NCBI RefSeq assembly: GCF_963678635.1
Contig: NC_087066.1
Span: forward strand, 35,219,152 to 35,283,151
Direction: 5' to 3'
DNA from: Symsagittifera roscoffensis
Taxonomy: Eukaryota > Xenacoelomorpha > Acoela > Convolutidae
DNA: 64,000 nt
A program made the translations under genes and the position numbers. Position 1 is the first letter of the stretch; each line of letters starts with the position of its first letter. Positions 41,593 to 54,000 of this stretch are shown here, piece after piece. The notes below the pieces were generated by a model that saw nothing but the letters and a program-made list of their open reading frames with translations, had not been told where the DNA came from and did not search any database.

Positions 41593-42328
41593 CCCGGGTT
41601 GACCAAAAATGCTTATCATACAGTTCTCATAAATGGGAAATTTCTTGTCATACAATTCTATACAATTTCATACGTACAGAAAACTGTATGAAATCTCTAT
41701 AATAAACATTTTCCCATAAATGGAAAGTGTATGACTAACATTTTTGTCATAAATGAAAATTGTAGGACTAAAAATTTGTCATTTATGAGAATTGTATGAC
41801 AAACAGTTTTCGGAATTTTTTTTCAAATGCGGCACAAATTACATTAAAGCCCAGCTAATAAGCCATGCAATCTCTGAACAGAGAAGAAAACCTGATTAAA
41901 CGATTAAATTACATAATTATAGGGCTTTATTACCTATCTGCAATCCATAATAGCGCTAAAGGGTGATAAATTCTAGAAAAGGTTGCTTGCATCAAAGCAT
42001 TTCCGAGAGAAAAAAAATTAAACGAAACTTTCGAAAGAATTATTCCTTATGGCGAAAATGCTTGTCATACAATTTTCTTATATGGAATTTGTACGGTAAG
42101 CATTTCAAAAAAATTAAGTCCGTTTTTTTTCGTTACTAGCTTGTTCAACTGTTCTCAAAAAGCCGCAGAAATTGTTTAGTTTTTATTTTGTATTCTTTTT
42201 CGAAATTGTATGAAAATTGTATCACAAGCATTTTCTCCATACGCTTGATGTATGGAATTGTATGATAATGATTTTTGTTGAATGGAATTGTATGATAAGC
42301 ATTTTCGGTGTATGGAGGTCAACCCGGG
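41593..42328. mobile_element. 736-bp inverted-repeat element, ends CCCGGGTTGACC
   Basis: CCCGGGTTGACC at 41593-41604 is matched by GGTCAACCCGGG at 42317-42328. Inside, many variants of TTGTATGACAAGCATTTT and its complement occur, mainly within 150 bp of each end. No ORF is present. It sits next to the decayed gypsy fragment that begins near 42345, and the target duplication is unclear. Confidence 0.7.
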
Positions 42329-42344
42329 ACAGCAGTGAGATAAT

Positions 42345-43000
42345 GCAGCCATTCATGTACCGTTCATTAGTTCTTGATTTTGCGTTTGTTCTAATTCCAC
42401 GGCAAACTCAGTTTCTAGTTCCATAGATAACCAATCCAGTCAGTATCCTTGTCATCGACCAGATCGATGTCATGCACGATAGTTATCTCAGTCAGCCTAA
42501 CCACTGATTCCATCACGTCATCGATCATAATTTTGTCCACGAAAAACTATTCATCGCAACTAATAATTTTTTGGCTACCCTGACGGTTTTAGTTAGTCTG
42601 GTTTCCATGAAAAAAATGAAATCATTTTTGTGTTCCTTTGTCGACGTCTACTTGTTTGATTTTGTTGCAATTTTCTTCTGTGTAACAATGAGTTTCATCG
42701 TCGGTTTCTACTCTAGCATTCAATTTATTCAAGGAAAAGTCAGAATTGTTCATCACTGCGCTTTTATAATTTTGTCTCGAGTTCTTTTCTATTCACTTCA
42801 CTAGCGAAATCCACTACCAACTAATAATTCTCGTACACATGATGAGATTTATGGGGCTTGATGTTCGCATAAAGAACAGCATGCATTTTGCTCAATCGAT
42901 AACATCTGCCGTCTTGGTTTAATTCTTTGATTTGAAATGTCAATTCTTCTGTAGTTTCTTGTTTTGTTTCGAGGGGAACTATCTCAGAGAAAAGCAAACA
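42345..43000 (-). pseudogene. C-terminal end of gypsy-type Pol (block A1 left flank)
   Basis: On the minus strand, 42821-42960 reads LLFSEIVPL...DGRCYRLSKMHAVLYANIKPH. This matches the end of the integrase C-terminal domain of Ty3/gypsy elements of the kind with a YxNIKPH motif. An acidic, Glu-rich tail (ETEFAVELEQTQNQE) can be read near 42350-42410. The stretch is present only in A1. In A2 and A3 it is replaced by polymerase sequence, so A1 keeps the ancestral continuation of the gypsy pol gene. Frameshifts separate the pieces. Confidence 0.6.
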
Positions 43001-43001
43001 C

Positions 43002-46000
43002 AGTCCTCCAGAGCATATTCTTTTGAATTGAGGGTTCTTTATTTCAGCATCCGCTTTTGCCTTATTTTTGTCCGCTGCGTATTCGTACTCCATACTTCAA
43101 TCAGTTCCTGATGCCTTTTTGATGAGCTCTCGGTAAAATCTTGCGATGTTGTCTTTTTTTCTCACATTCAGGATAAAAAAAGGTTAACGGAAGTGCTTTT
43201 TTTTGTCTGGTCAGAATCATGGTGGGGCGCTCTGTGCTATTGTAAGCTTCCTATTATCTGCGGTAAAAGTTTATTCCAGTTGTCCATGTTTTGTCATCAG
43301 TAAATCCCCAGCATGGATTATTGTGAGACTTTGAACTTCAACCAGGCCATTAGTTTGGTAGTGATAGGTGGTCGAGTGAGCCTGAGCAACTTGCTATTTC
43401 TCCATCTGGTCTTTAGATAGCTCCCAACAACTGTCTGGCTGCAATATGACTCAACAACCATATGTGGGACTTTGATCAGATGGTCGCTGGAATCTTCTGT
43501 CGATACCAATTTGCAGAGGACTAGAATTCTTAGTGAAAAGATCAATTCATCACGCGCACATGATTATTTCACGTGGCCGTCATGCAGACTTTCTGATGGC
43601 CAATGTGCACTTCTTCGTTGAATCCAGGCGACCGATGATTGCAGGGGAAACCTCAACTTCAATGGGAGTTTCGCCTGATGGCGCCAAAGACTTGCAGTTA
43701 TCCGTTTATCACAAGTTTTCTTCTACTCAAACTGCTCTTGTGGTGAACAAAAAATTTCATCAAACCTTGATTCGCACCTAGTCATGCAAGCATGACATAC
43801 ACTCCGTCCGCCATATTGTGGCAGGAAAAATCAAATCATTTTTCAACAAAACTTGTTCCTCCTCATTCCGCATGCTGGCTGCAACCAAATTTTTATTCAA
43901 AGAGAACAAGTCGTTTCTTCTTTTTCAGCATCATTTACCTATCATCTTTTGTCTTGGTCTGTAATTTCAACCCATCTTTTCAACTTGCTCCTTATTTTGT
44001 TATTTCTTTAAGCCGATAGTAGATCAAATGTTCCTAATTAGTGAGAACGACAGTGGCATGTGGCTGCATCCCAGACGAATGTTTGGATACCTTGATCAAC
44101 TCGAGCTGATCTGCAGCTTGATCCTGCATCTGTAACCGCTCGTACGAGATGTATATGTCTCGATTGAGGTCTTGATGCACTTCCTTGTCCTATTCTTGCT
44201 GCTTACATTCTAACAACTACGATTATTAAGTCAATTCGGACTCTTCAGAGTTAGAAGTAATCTCAGATATGTTGGGAGTTGTATCTGGTGGTGTAGACGC
44301 GTAATCGGGCTAGTTCTTGATGAACCAGATTCGAGTGCAGTAGTAGTTTCACGGGAAACGGGTCGACCTCGCTAGCATTCTTTTCAGCAGTTATTTCGAT
44401 GGGAGCTCGGGATGTCTCGGATTCTGTAACTTGATTTCTCAGGCCATCTGAAGAATGCTAAGTTGTCGCATGTTTTTTTTGCACAAAAAGGCATCTTTTT
44501 CTCAGTTGGTTCGCTTGATGTTCTTCTAGTGAATCATTAAATTTACTTTTTTTGTTCACACTCAGCATTTTGATGTTTGTTGTGTGTTCTATGTTCCAAG
44601 ATAAAACTATAGCCATCCAGTTTGTTTATCCAAGGATTATCAACTAGCAGTTTGAAGTGATCGCTCCCTTTGTGAACTCAATACTTTTCGAGAAAATTGA
44701 TCAAGTTATTTCGCCCTCGGTGCCCTGGTATTCAAATAGGTGTCCCTTAAGGCTTTGCTACCATAAACTATAGTTCGTAGGACCATTTGCCCGTTCCACT
44801 CTTGTTTCTGGTAGAGTAAACCCGATGTTGCTAACACATATGCATGAGAGTTTTATACAAACATCCCTTTTTCCATTGGCATGTCATATTTTCAAATGAT
44901 TCTTGTGCTTCAATAATCCAACTGAATTTTTGCTTTTGACGCATGAGTTGATGCAATGGAAACATTTTGACAAAATATCCTTGACTTAATCTCGACAATT
45001 GCAGGCAAAGGCAAGAAAAGTCATTTGTTGAGTGTCCATTTTCAGTGCCTTGCACCGTTTCGACCATCACCGAGTCCGGTCTGCTTCCATGTCTATCAAG
45101 CCGCCGTCCAACAAGTCTTTATCAATAATTGATTGCCTTTAACTTCAAGCATGTGTGCTGCCAATTTGGCCTCACAGCCAAAGTTCACTGCATCCTGCTC
45201 AAGCATGGCTTTGTATCACATGCGTCTGACTTTCCGTTCCCTCTGTCCGATATAGATTTTCCAGTCTGATGACTCGCGCTCATGACATAGGCTTTGGTTT
45301 TGTTGTTGATGCTGTCCATATGCATCAAGATCGGTTAAGGACATGAAAATGTACATGGTGTCCATCTAGCTTCATCATTCGTGTGCCTCTTTTCACGAGT
45401 AGTGCCCTCTCTGCCTTCGAATCCTCGTTGGTATTTATTCAGGCAAGTATTCTTCATAGATGTCCAAATGAAACATAGCAAAATCTGAATTTTCACTCGG
45501 AACTTTTACTCTTCGACATCTTGCCACTGATATCACCGACAAAATCATGCTTCATTTTCCAGTCATTGTAAGCTTTTTTCCAGAAATTACATTCAATTTC
45601 ACCCCCCCACTTTATGAGTGCGCTTTCTTATCTACTTTTAGGGTCTTTTCTGATGTTTTCAGTTATTTTTCTAGCCACTGCTTTACTTTTTGCGTTGCAG
45701 ATCTTGCTGCTAGACTATAGTACACTTAAAGCGTGGTCGATGTGGTGGGCGATTGCACCCTCAGGCACTGTCTTGACATTCTCTGTCGCGAAAGTCCATC
45801 GTGGTTTCTTTCTTCGTTGACTCGGCCTCAATAATCCAGCGTGATTGACTGGCATTTATCACTATCAACGTTTTTTTTGTGTCTGGGACGTTTTAGTTGC
45901 ATCAGTCAGTGCATTCCAGGACTGAGTGCTGTCTTATTTGAACTGTATTTTGAGGTTGCATTGTGGGGCAAATTTCATAATGAGTCCTCTTTCAAAGTCG

Positions 46001-48664
46001 TCATGATCTTCATTAGGCTTATTCGTGTCGTCAAAGAATTAGCCAATGGCTTTCATGCCCTGTTGATATATGGGCTAAGCTGCACGTGTCTAAGGAACCA
46101 CAGTTTGCACATACTCTTCCTCTAGTCATAAGAAATCGATGCCTGTACCAACCAAAACTCGTTCCGGTATTCGTAGAATTGTTATTACCTTTATTGCTGT
46201 ACAGACTTCGAGACCTTGGTTCGACTAGCAAATTTCATATGCAAGTCATCTGGGGTGTGTACAGAATACGGTGACGAAATGAAGGAATAAGTTTTTCGTT
46301 TCATTGCTCTTTTTTGCCAAGTTTTTGCGATCGCTCTTATTACCAAGTTTCTTTCACAAAAATTTTCCTCGGGTTTGCTCATTTTTCACATCATGGCTTG
46401 GTTCCTCTGTACACCAGAGACTAAATGATTTAATCGAATTTGTTTTGAGTGCTCTCAATTTTTTTTCGTGCTCGATGCTGTATTCTCGTGCTGTATTCCC
46501 GTGCTCGATGATGCGGCATCTCTCTGTGACCTTTTTGCAATGATTAGCTTCTCAAACGTAAAGGATGCTTCTTTTGAGATTCAACCAGACATTAATCTCA
46601 TCCGTGAGATATATACAGCATGTTTGCCCACTTCATCTTGCTGGATTTGGTTCTGCGTCTCAATCCGTTAACCTCAATGACCGGAATCTAACAGAAATCC
46701 ACTTGCTTTGCTTGAAATTGTGATAAATAGGAACTCATTAGGCTTCTTGTAGCTAGGCGCACCTCGGTGCTTGTGTTTTGTTTCGCTCTCAAAATTTTTT
46801 TCCAAGAAGTAATGCCGAACATCCCTGTGTACTTACTGTGTTTCGCTATAGATGGGTACTCTCCTTTCCGAGCGTCGCCTTTGGTCTCTGGTTTCGACAA
46901 AATACTGAGCTGAATTTATTCTCTTTAGTTGGTCCCGGAACTTTCCAAAGCCGTCATTTCTGAGATGATCAATTCTTGATGTCTTTCTCACTCAAAGTCG
47001 ACGCTAAATACTCCGACATTCTCGTCATCGCGATGTTTTGATTCGATCAAAGTCTCGTCTTCTTCTTCGAAGGGACTTGATTGGATCAGATTCGCCACAG
47101 CCGTTTTGCTGTTTTGCCATCCACCGATGTTCATGCTTCCCTTGCTTCTCACTTGTCTTCCAATCATTACACATCGTTGAAATCTTCTTTGTTGTGCTAA
47201 AATGTCAAACTTCAGAAAAAATGCTCTCAGTGACTTTACTACGTCTCGTCTTAACTTTCGGTGTACTACCTGTTCTCAACTTGGATATCCCAAGCCCCTC
47301 CTCTGACGAGTTTTTTTATCCAGTGTATGCTTTCAATAAGATTGATCCAAAAAACTATGACGAAAGTGCACGAGATCAGCAAAAAAATCTTAGAGTAAAA
47401 AAAACTTTTCCAAGCTAAGTCTATGACTAGCCACTGGCTCCACCGAAAACAAAAAAAATCGATTCAAGTCCAATTGCATGGTCTCTGATAAGGCTTGAAA
47501 TCAAAACAACAAAAAGAGTTAAAAAAACAGAGCACAAAAATATGAGCCACATTAAGCACACCCATGAAACAAAAGAATGCACAAATTAGACGACAACGCA
47601 TTTTCATATCAGTATCAAAAATTGATGCAAAATTATCAAATCACAGCTAAAACTAAAATCAATAAAGTTTTTGCAGAAATGCAGTGATGGTTCTTGTAAA
47701 GAAAACTAAAGGCTAGTCTTAAAGAAAAAGAGTTACCTCAGTTTTGTTGTCCCATATGAACAAAATCCAAGACAATAGTTGTCTCAAGTTCGTGTCTAGT
47801 TGTTAACGCACTTGAAGTGGTCTTCTTGTATGTGTTCTGATTTTCCCCGAGTTGTCCTCCAAATTAGGTTAAAGCAGCCTCTGATCAAAAAATTACATGA
47901 AAAGTTAATCCAGGCAAAAGCCCTCCCACACGATCAAGCTGCACGAGAGTAAGGGGCAACCATTTTCTTTTTTTATTGAGTGTCTCCGATCTATTGCATT
48001 CACCAAGCTCTTGTTTTAACTGTATCGGGGTTGCCCGAGATGTTATTTTAGATAGCTCAAGGCAATCACACCAGACGTAAGCAACAAACCCAAAAACGTT
48101 CTGGTACTTTCAGTAAACACAAATTAGAACCCAAAGTTGATCGCAAATCTCCGGGTCGCCTTTTGATTGCAAGTTTGCCTACTCCCAACAGATAAATTCA
48201 TAAGATAATCAGCCTTTCGTTTTAGTTTTAAGGTATCTAACTTGTTTCGAAGGTTACTTAAAGGACTTAAGTTACCTCAGATGGCTCCTCTTAGCAGGGT
48301 ATCAGAAATCAGCTTCCGGACTGGCGTGTACTCAACCTTCAGTTTTTGCAATTTTGGACCTAGTTTTTTTTTGGTTGGTTCGTAAGGGTTAATTTTTACC
48401 TCCAAAGGCTCTTCTTTGGAGGGTACCCAACTCTCCCGATTGATCTTGAAACACTTCTTTTTTATTGGATGTTCGAAGTAAGCCACAACTTTCATGATGT
48501 TTTGATTATTTGTCGCTGAGAAGCATCCATCTAAGGTCAAAATGATCTACATTAAGCTAGTCTTACTTCAAACGGTCCCACTTCGGAGTGTACTTAACCC
48601 TCTGGGTGAAGTTAATGGGATTTACTTCGTTTTTGGAGGGTGTTCAGAGGTTACCGCATTTGTC
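43002..48664 (-). pseudogene. block A1: decayed gypsy-type pol and upstream region
   Basis: The minus strand carries integrase remnants at 43002-43545 (a segment with LVPCK...STEDS, then frameshifted THSTTYHYQTN-like sequence) and an RT-connection-like piece at about 44920-45010 (PLHQLMRQKQKFSW). Upstream lie several hundred bases with repeated but uninterpretable frames (46031-46900), including CANCG and Lys-rich segments. Stops and frameshifts are everywhere. The block aligns collinearly with 51075-56429 and with 60204 to the window end. It also contains about 340 bp near 48225-48565 that A2 lacks, with an 87-residue frame (48277-48540). Confidence 0.6.
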
Positions 48665-48668
48665 CAAT

Positions 48669-51074
48669 GGGTTATATCTGTTCCATTTTCTAGCTTGAAG
48701 CTAGATATCAGCACTCTCTGAGAATGTTTCAACATATCGTTCTCGATTGCATAACTTTTCATGCAGTCTCCAAAACCCTTTCTTCCAACCTCGTTGTTTT
48801 CGAAAACTGGAGGGATTTTAGTTCATCTGGAAAAACTAAATCGCACTGAACATACCCAAAAGGAGATCCATCTTTTATTTTTGCTGAAAGATACTCTGTA
48901 CAAAGAGGTATTTTGCAGAGCAAGTGGATTCTGACATGATTTTTGATCTTGTCATCAGTTTTGAGGTTTTACCACCACTCTCACTCCCACATTTCTTCAA
49001 CTTTGTATACTTTCCTTTTAATTATTCTCGTCTCAAATCATCCATCTCTCTCTTCTCATTACTAGGTTAAATATATGATCTCTGATCTGTTAACGAGAGA
49101 CGAGTTCCTTGACAAGAAGAGAAGTGGTAGGGTCATCCCATTACTTCGAACACTGTTTTACAGTGATCACAAAAACCCTCCAAATTAAAAGAGTCAATTT
49201 TCTTCTGTTTTCCAGATGTGAAAAAGTCTCAATTTTGCATTCTGGTCTTGTTTCCTGATAGAAAGGCATAATAATATTCTCAAAATTGCCAGATTTGTTA
49301 TGTCTAGCATTAAACTTCTGCAGATCAATGTCAAACTCCCATCTCGTGTAAAGTCCTGTGGGCATATCTTGACAATTGAGAAAGGTTAAATCTGGCTTGC
49401 ATCAGGTCCAATGATCGATATACACATATTTGATGAGTCTCTGATGAATGTCTCATCAATTACAGCTTTTGGACCAAAAACAACGGAAGGTCCACCAATC
49501 ATGTCTTCTCTAATTGTTCACTCAAATCTTTATCTTTTTTCCAAAATGGATAAAATTTGTAATTTTATAAATTTATGTCGACTTATGCTTGCTAGAATCG
49601 GAAGAGTACAAATATTATTTTAACATATCTATCCCCTTGTTATGATAAAACTTAATCAATATTTGCATTGTTTCCAGTGGTGGAAGTACATCCTTGTTAT
49701 TGAACCACTGCAAAAAGTCTTTGAACACAGTCATTCCGTTTTTCTTCCAAGTTTCTCGTAAGTGATTGTAATTATTCAAACCAGATGGAGGCACGTTCAT
49801 GATTTGAAGCTTTTTCAGAGCTGTTCTTATTCAAGCCCACTCTTTTTTAGCTTCTCATAATCTATGAAGTCTTTGTCTAGAGGATTGTTGTTTCCAAGTT
49901 TGATGAAAAAGGCTTCATACGGTGGCAATTCGGGAAAATCAAGCTTGTCTAGGTTGTCAAAACACTCAAGGGAAGAATCCTTTAGTTTCGCTGGATTTAT
50001 AGGCTTTGACAACAGTTCAGAGTAGTTTGCCCACCCGGAAACTTCATTAAATCGAGAAATTGTACATCACCAAACTTGAAAAGTATAAAGTCATTCCTTT
50101 TTTTTGATGGCTGATGTTTCTTGTTCTTTGTCGCGAATCAAATGAGGGATTACGTAGAAATTGATCAGATTCAAATCAAACCTAACGCGGTTAAATCCAA
50201 AAATTAGTAAATTATTTACATATCTCTGCAGATGTTGTTTCAACTCAATGAGAAATATTATGAAATTTTGTACTCATCTCCAGTTTACTTCTTTAAACCA
50301 ACAGCTCGAGGTTGCTTACAAAATCAGTTATCAAGTTTTGTGGATCGTTGTTGTTCAAAAGGATGAGTCTATCCATCAGATTCGATGATATATAGACTGA
50401 AATTGGAACGTTTTACCCTTCCAAATTGTTTTTTGGTAGCTTTCAGTTTGTCTGTTTGAACACTTTTTGACTCAAAGTCAAAAATGGATAGGTTGTTGAA
50501 TAGTTTGTTATTTTTTGAAATTGGGATCTTGAAACTTTCAAATTTTTCAAATTGAGAGACCTGTTAAAAAAGCTATCGCAGCTAGGGCATCGAAAACACT
50601 TAAAAAACGATCTAAATCTATTGTATGATTGATATAATTACTGAATCGCAATAGTTTGACTGTTTTGTCAAACCTTCCCTTACTTCGACCAGCCAATTCT
50701 CTCACGTAATCTCACTCTTGTACATCAAAAACGTATATAAAGATGCTTTTTGCACAACTTTCTCGACAACAGGTAAGTCTTCAACGAAACCTCCACGAAA
50801 ATTTTTAGGATCATAACCAGATTTTGTTATGAATTCTGTAAAGTATCTGAAAATGTAAGAATCGAGATCATGTTGTCCATTCATGTACATGGCCAATGCG
50901 CGGAAAATACGCAAATGATATTTGTATGGTTCGCTGTCTTTGTAATATAGAAAACAGATTACTTGTTTATGTCGAAGGGCATAGTCCGGGCATCCCATTG
51001 GGATTTTTTTGAGCAAAGCAGCAAAAATTGTGACGTTTGTGATCAACTCGAATCGCCACTTTTTGTTTTGACAC
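48669..51074 (-). pseudogene. block B1: Maverick/Polinton-type family-B DNA polymerase fragment
   Basis: Read on the minus strand from right to left, the pieces follow the order of the protein-primed PolB of Maverick elements. 50702-51071 carries the N-terminal RALAMYMNGQHDLDSYIFRYF and GFVEDLPVVEK. 49615-50012 has NNNPLDKDF, VPPSGLNNYNHL, TVFKDFLQWFNNKDV and FYHNKGIDML. 49141-49365 has WEFDIDLQKFNARHNKSGNF and TRPECKIETF, then frame-shifted DSFNLEGFCDHCKTVFE. The palm C-terminal part is missing because the block is cut at 48669. Frameshifts and stops make it a pseudogene. It is joined on its right to the gypsy integrase of A2. Confidence 0.65.
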
Positions 51075-54000
51075 AGTCCCCCAGAGCATATGCTTTTGAA
51101 TTGATGGTTTTTTATTTCAGCATCCGCTTTTGCCTTATTTTTGTCCGCTGCGTATTCGTACTCCATACTTCAATCAGTTCCTGATGCCTTTGTGATGAGC
51201 TCTCGGGAAAGTCTTGCGATGTTGTCTTTTTTCTCACATTCAGGATTAAAAAAAGGTTAACGGAAGTGCTTTTTTGTGTCTGGTCAGAATCATGGTGGGG
51301 CGCTCTGTGCTTTTGTATGCTCCCATTATCTGCGGTAAAAGTTTATTCCAGTTGTCCATGTTTTGTCATCAGTAACTCCCCAGCATGGATTATTGTGAGA
51401 CTTTGCCCTTCAACCAGGCCATTAGTTTGGTAGTGATAGGTGGTCGAGTGAGCCTGAGCAACTTGCTAACTCTTCATCTGGTCTTTAGATAGCTCCCAAC
51501 AACTGTCTGGCTGCAACTTGACTCAACAACCATATGTGGGAATTTGATCAGATGGTCGCAGGATTCTTCTGTCGATGCCAATTTGCAGGGGACTAGAATT
51601 CTTAGTGAAAAGATCAATTCATCACGCGCACGTGATTATTTCACTGGCCGTCATGCAGGTTTTCTGATGGCCAATTTGCACTTCTTCGTTGAATCCAGGC
51701 TTACATTTTCAGATAGTCTTTTGCGCCTCAACTCCTGATGGCGCAAAAGACTAGCAGTTATCCGTTAATCACAAGTTTTTTCTTCTACTCAAACTGCTCT
51801 TTTGGTGAGCAAAAAAAAGCATCAAAGCCTGATTCGCACCTAGTCATGCAAGCAGGACAGACACTCCGTCCGCCATATTGTGGCAGAAAAAATCAAATCA
51901 TTTTTCAACAAAACTTGTTCCTCCTCATTCCGCATGCTGGCTGCGACCACACTTTTATTCAAAGACAACAAGTCGTTTCTCTTTTTTTCATCATCATTTA
52001 CCTATAATCTTTCACGATACTTTTGTCTTGGTCTAAAATTTCAACCCATATTTTCAACTTGCTCTTTATTTTGTTATTTCTTTAAGCCTATAGTAGATCA
52101 AATGTTTCAAACTAGTGAGAACGACAGTGGCATAGGGCTGCATCTGAGTCGAATGTTTGGATACCTTGATCAACTCGAGCTGATCTGCAGCTTGATGCTG
52201 TATCTGTAACCGCTCGTACGAAATGTATTTGTCTCGATTAGGGTCTTGATGCACTTCCCTATCCTATTCTTGCTGCTTACATTCCAACAACTACAATTAT
52301 TAAGTCAATTCAGACTCTTCAGAGTTAGAAGTAATCTCAGATATGTTGGGAGTTGTATCTGGTGGTGTAGATGCGTAATCTGGCTAGTTCCTGATGAACC
52401 AGATTCGAGTGCAGTAGTAGTTCCAGGGGAAACGGGTCGACCTCGCTAGCATTCTTTTCAGCAGTTATTTCGATGGGAGCTCGGGATGTCTCGGATTCTG
52501 TAACTTGATTTCTCAGGCCATCTGAAGAATGCTAAGTTGTCGCATGTTTTTTTTGCTTAAAAATGGCACCTTTATCTCGTTTGGTTCGCTTGTTGTTCTT
52601 CTAGTGAATCATTAAAATTACTTTTTTTGTTGAGACTCAGCATTTTGATGTTTGTTGCGTGTTCTATCATCCAAGATAAAATTTTAGCCATCCAGTTTGA
52701 CTATCCAACAATTATCAACTAGCAGTTTGAAGTGACCGCTCCCTTTGTGAACGCAATACTTTTTGAGAAAATTGATCAAGTTATTTCGCCCTCGGTGTCC
52801 TGTTATTGAAATAGGTGTCACTTAAGGCTTTGCTATCATAAACTATAGTTCGTAGGACCATTTGCCCGTTCCACTCTTGTTTCTGGTAGAGTAAACCCGA
52901 TGTTGCTAACACAGATGCATAAGAGTTTTATGCAAACATCCCTTTTTACATTGGCAAGTCAAATGATTCTTGTGCTTCATTCTTCAAACTGAAAGTTTGC
53001 AATTTTGACGCATGAGTTGATGCAATGGAAACAATTTGACAAAATAACCTTGACTTAATCTTGACAATTGTAAGCAAAGGCACGAAAAGTCATTTTGTGA
53101 GTGCCCATTTTCAGTGCTTTGCAGGTCAACAACGTTTCGACCATCACTGAGTCCGGTCTGCTTCCATGTCTATCATGCCACCGTCCAACAAGTCTTGATC
53201 AATAATTGATTGCCTTTTACTTCAAACTTGTAGGCTGCCAAGTTGGCCTCACAGCCAAAGTGGACTGCATCCTGCTCAAACATGGCTTTGTATCCCATGC
53301 GCCTGACTTTCCGTTCCCCCTGTCCGATATAGATTTTCCATTCTGATGACTCGCTCTCATGACAAAGGCTTTGGTTTTGTTGTTGATGCTGTCCATATGC
53401 ATCAAGATCGGTTAAGGACATGAAAATCTACATGGTGTCCATCTACCTTCATCATTCGTGTGCCTCTTTTCAGGAGTAGTGCCCTTTCTGCCTTCGAACC
53501 CTCGCTGGTATTTTTTCAGGCAAGTACTCTTCATCGATGTCCAAAAGAAACAAAGCAAAATCTGAAAATTAACTCGGAATTTTTCTAATTGACATCTTGC
53601 CACTGATATCACCGACAAAATCATGCTTCATTTTCCAGTCATTGGAAGCTTTTTTCCAGAAATTACATTCAATTTCACCCCCCCCCCCCCTTTATGAGCG
53701 CGTCTTTCTTATCTACTTTTAGGGCCTTTTCTGATGTTTTCAGTTGTTTTTCTAGTTTAGACTTCAAAAACAGTTCAAAGTCTTTTGCTAACCACTGTTT
53801 TACTTTTTGCGTTGCAGATCTCGCTGCTAGACCATAGTACACTTAAAGCGTGGTCAATGTGGTGGGCGATTGCACCCTCAGGCACTGTCTTGACATTCTC
53901 TGTCGCGAAAGTTCATCGTGGTTTCTTTCTTCTTTGACTCGGCCTCATTATTCCAGCGTGATTGACTGGCATTTATCACTTTCAACGTTTTTTTTTGTGT

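Noticed and set aside
43533-47418. + strand ORFs in block A (for example 43533-43781 and 47038-47418)
   Set aside because: They are shadows of decayed minus-strand pol sequence, and their frames are not kept in A2 and A3.
50702-51166. 154-residue minus-strand ORF starting MEYEYAADKNKAK taken as one gene
   Set aside because: Its first 30 residues are a wrong-frame reading of gypsy integrase. Only the part left of 51075 is PolB, so the ORF is a junction artefact.
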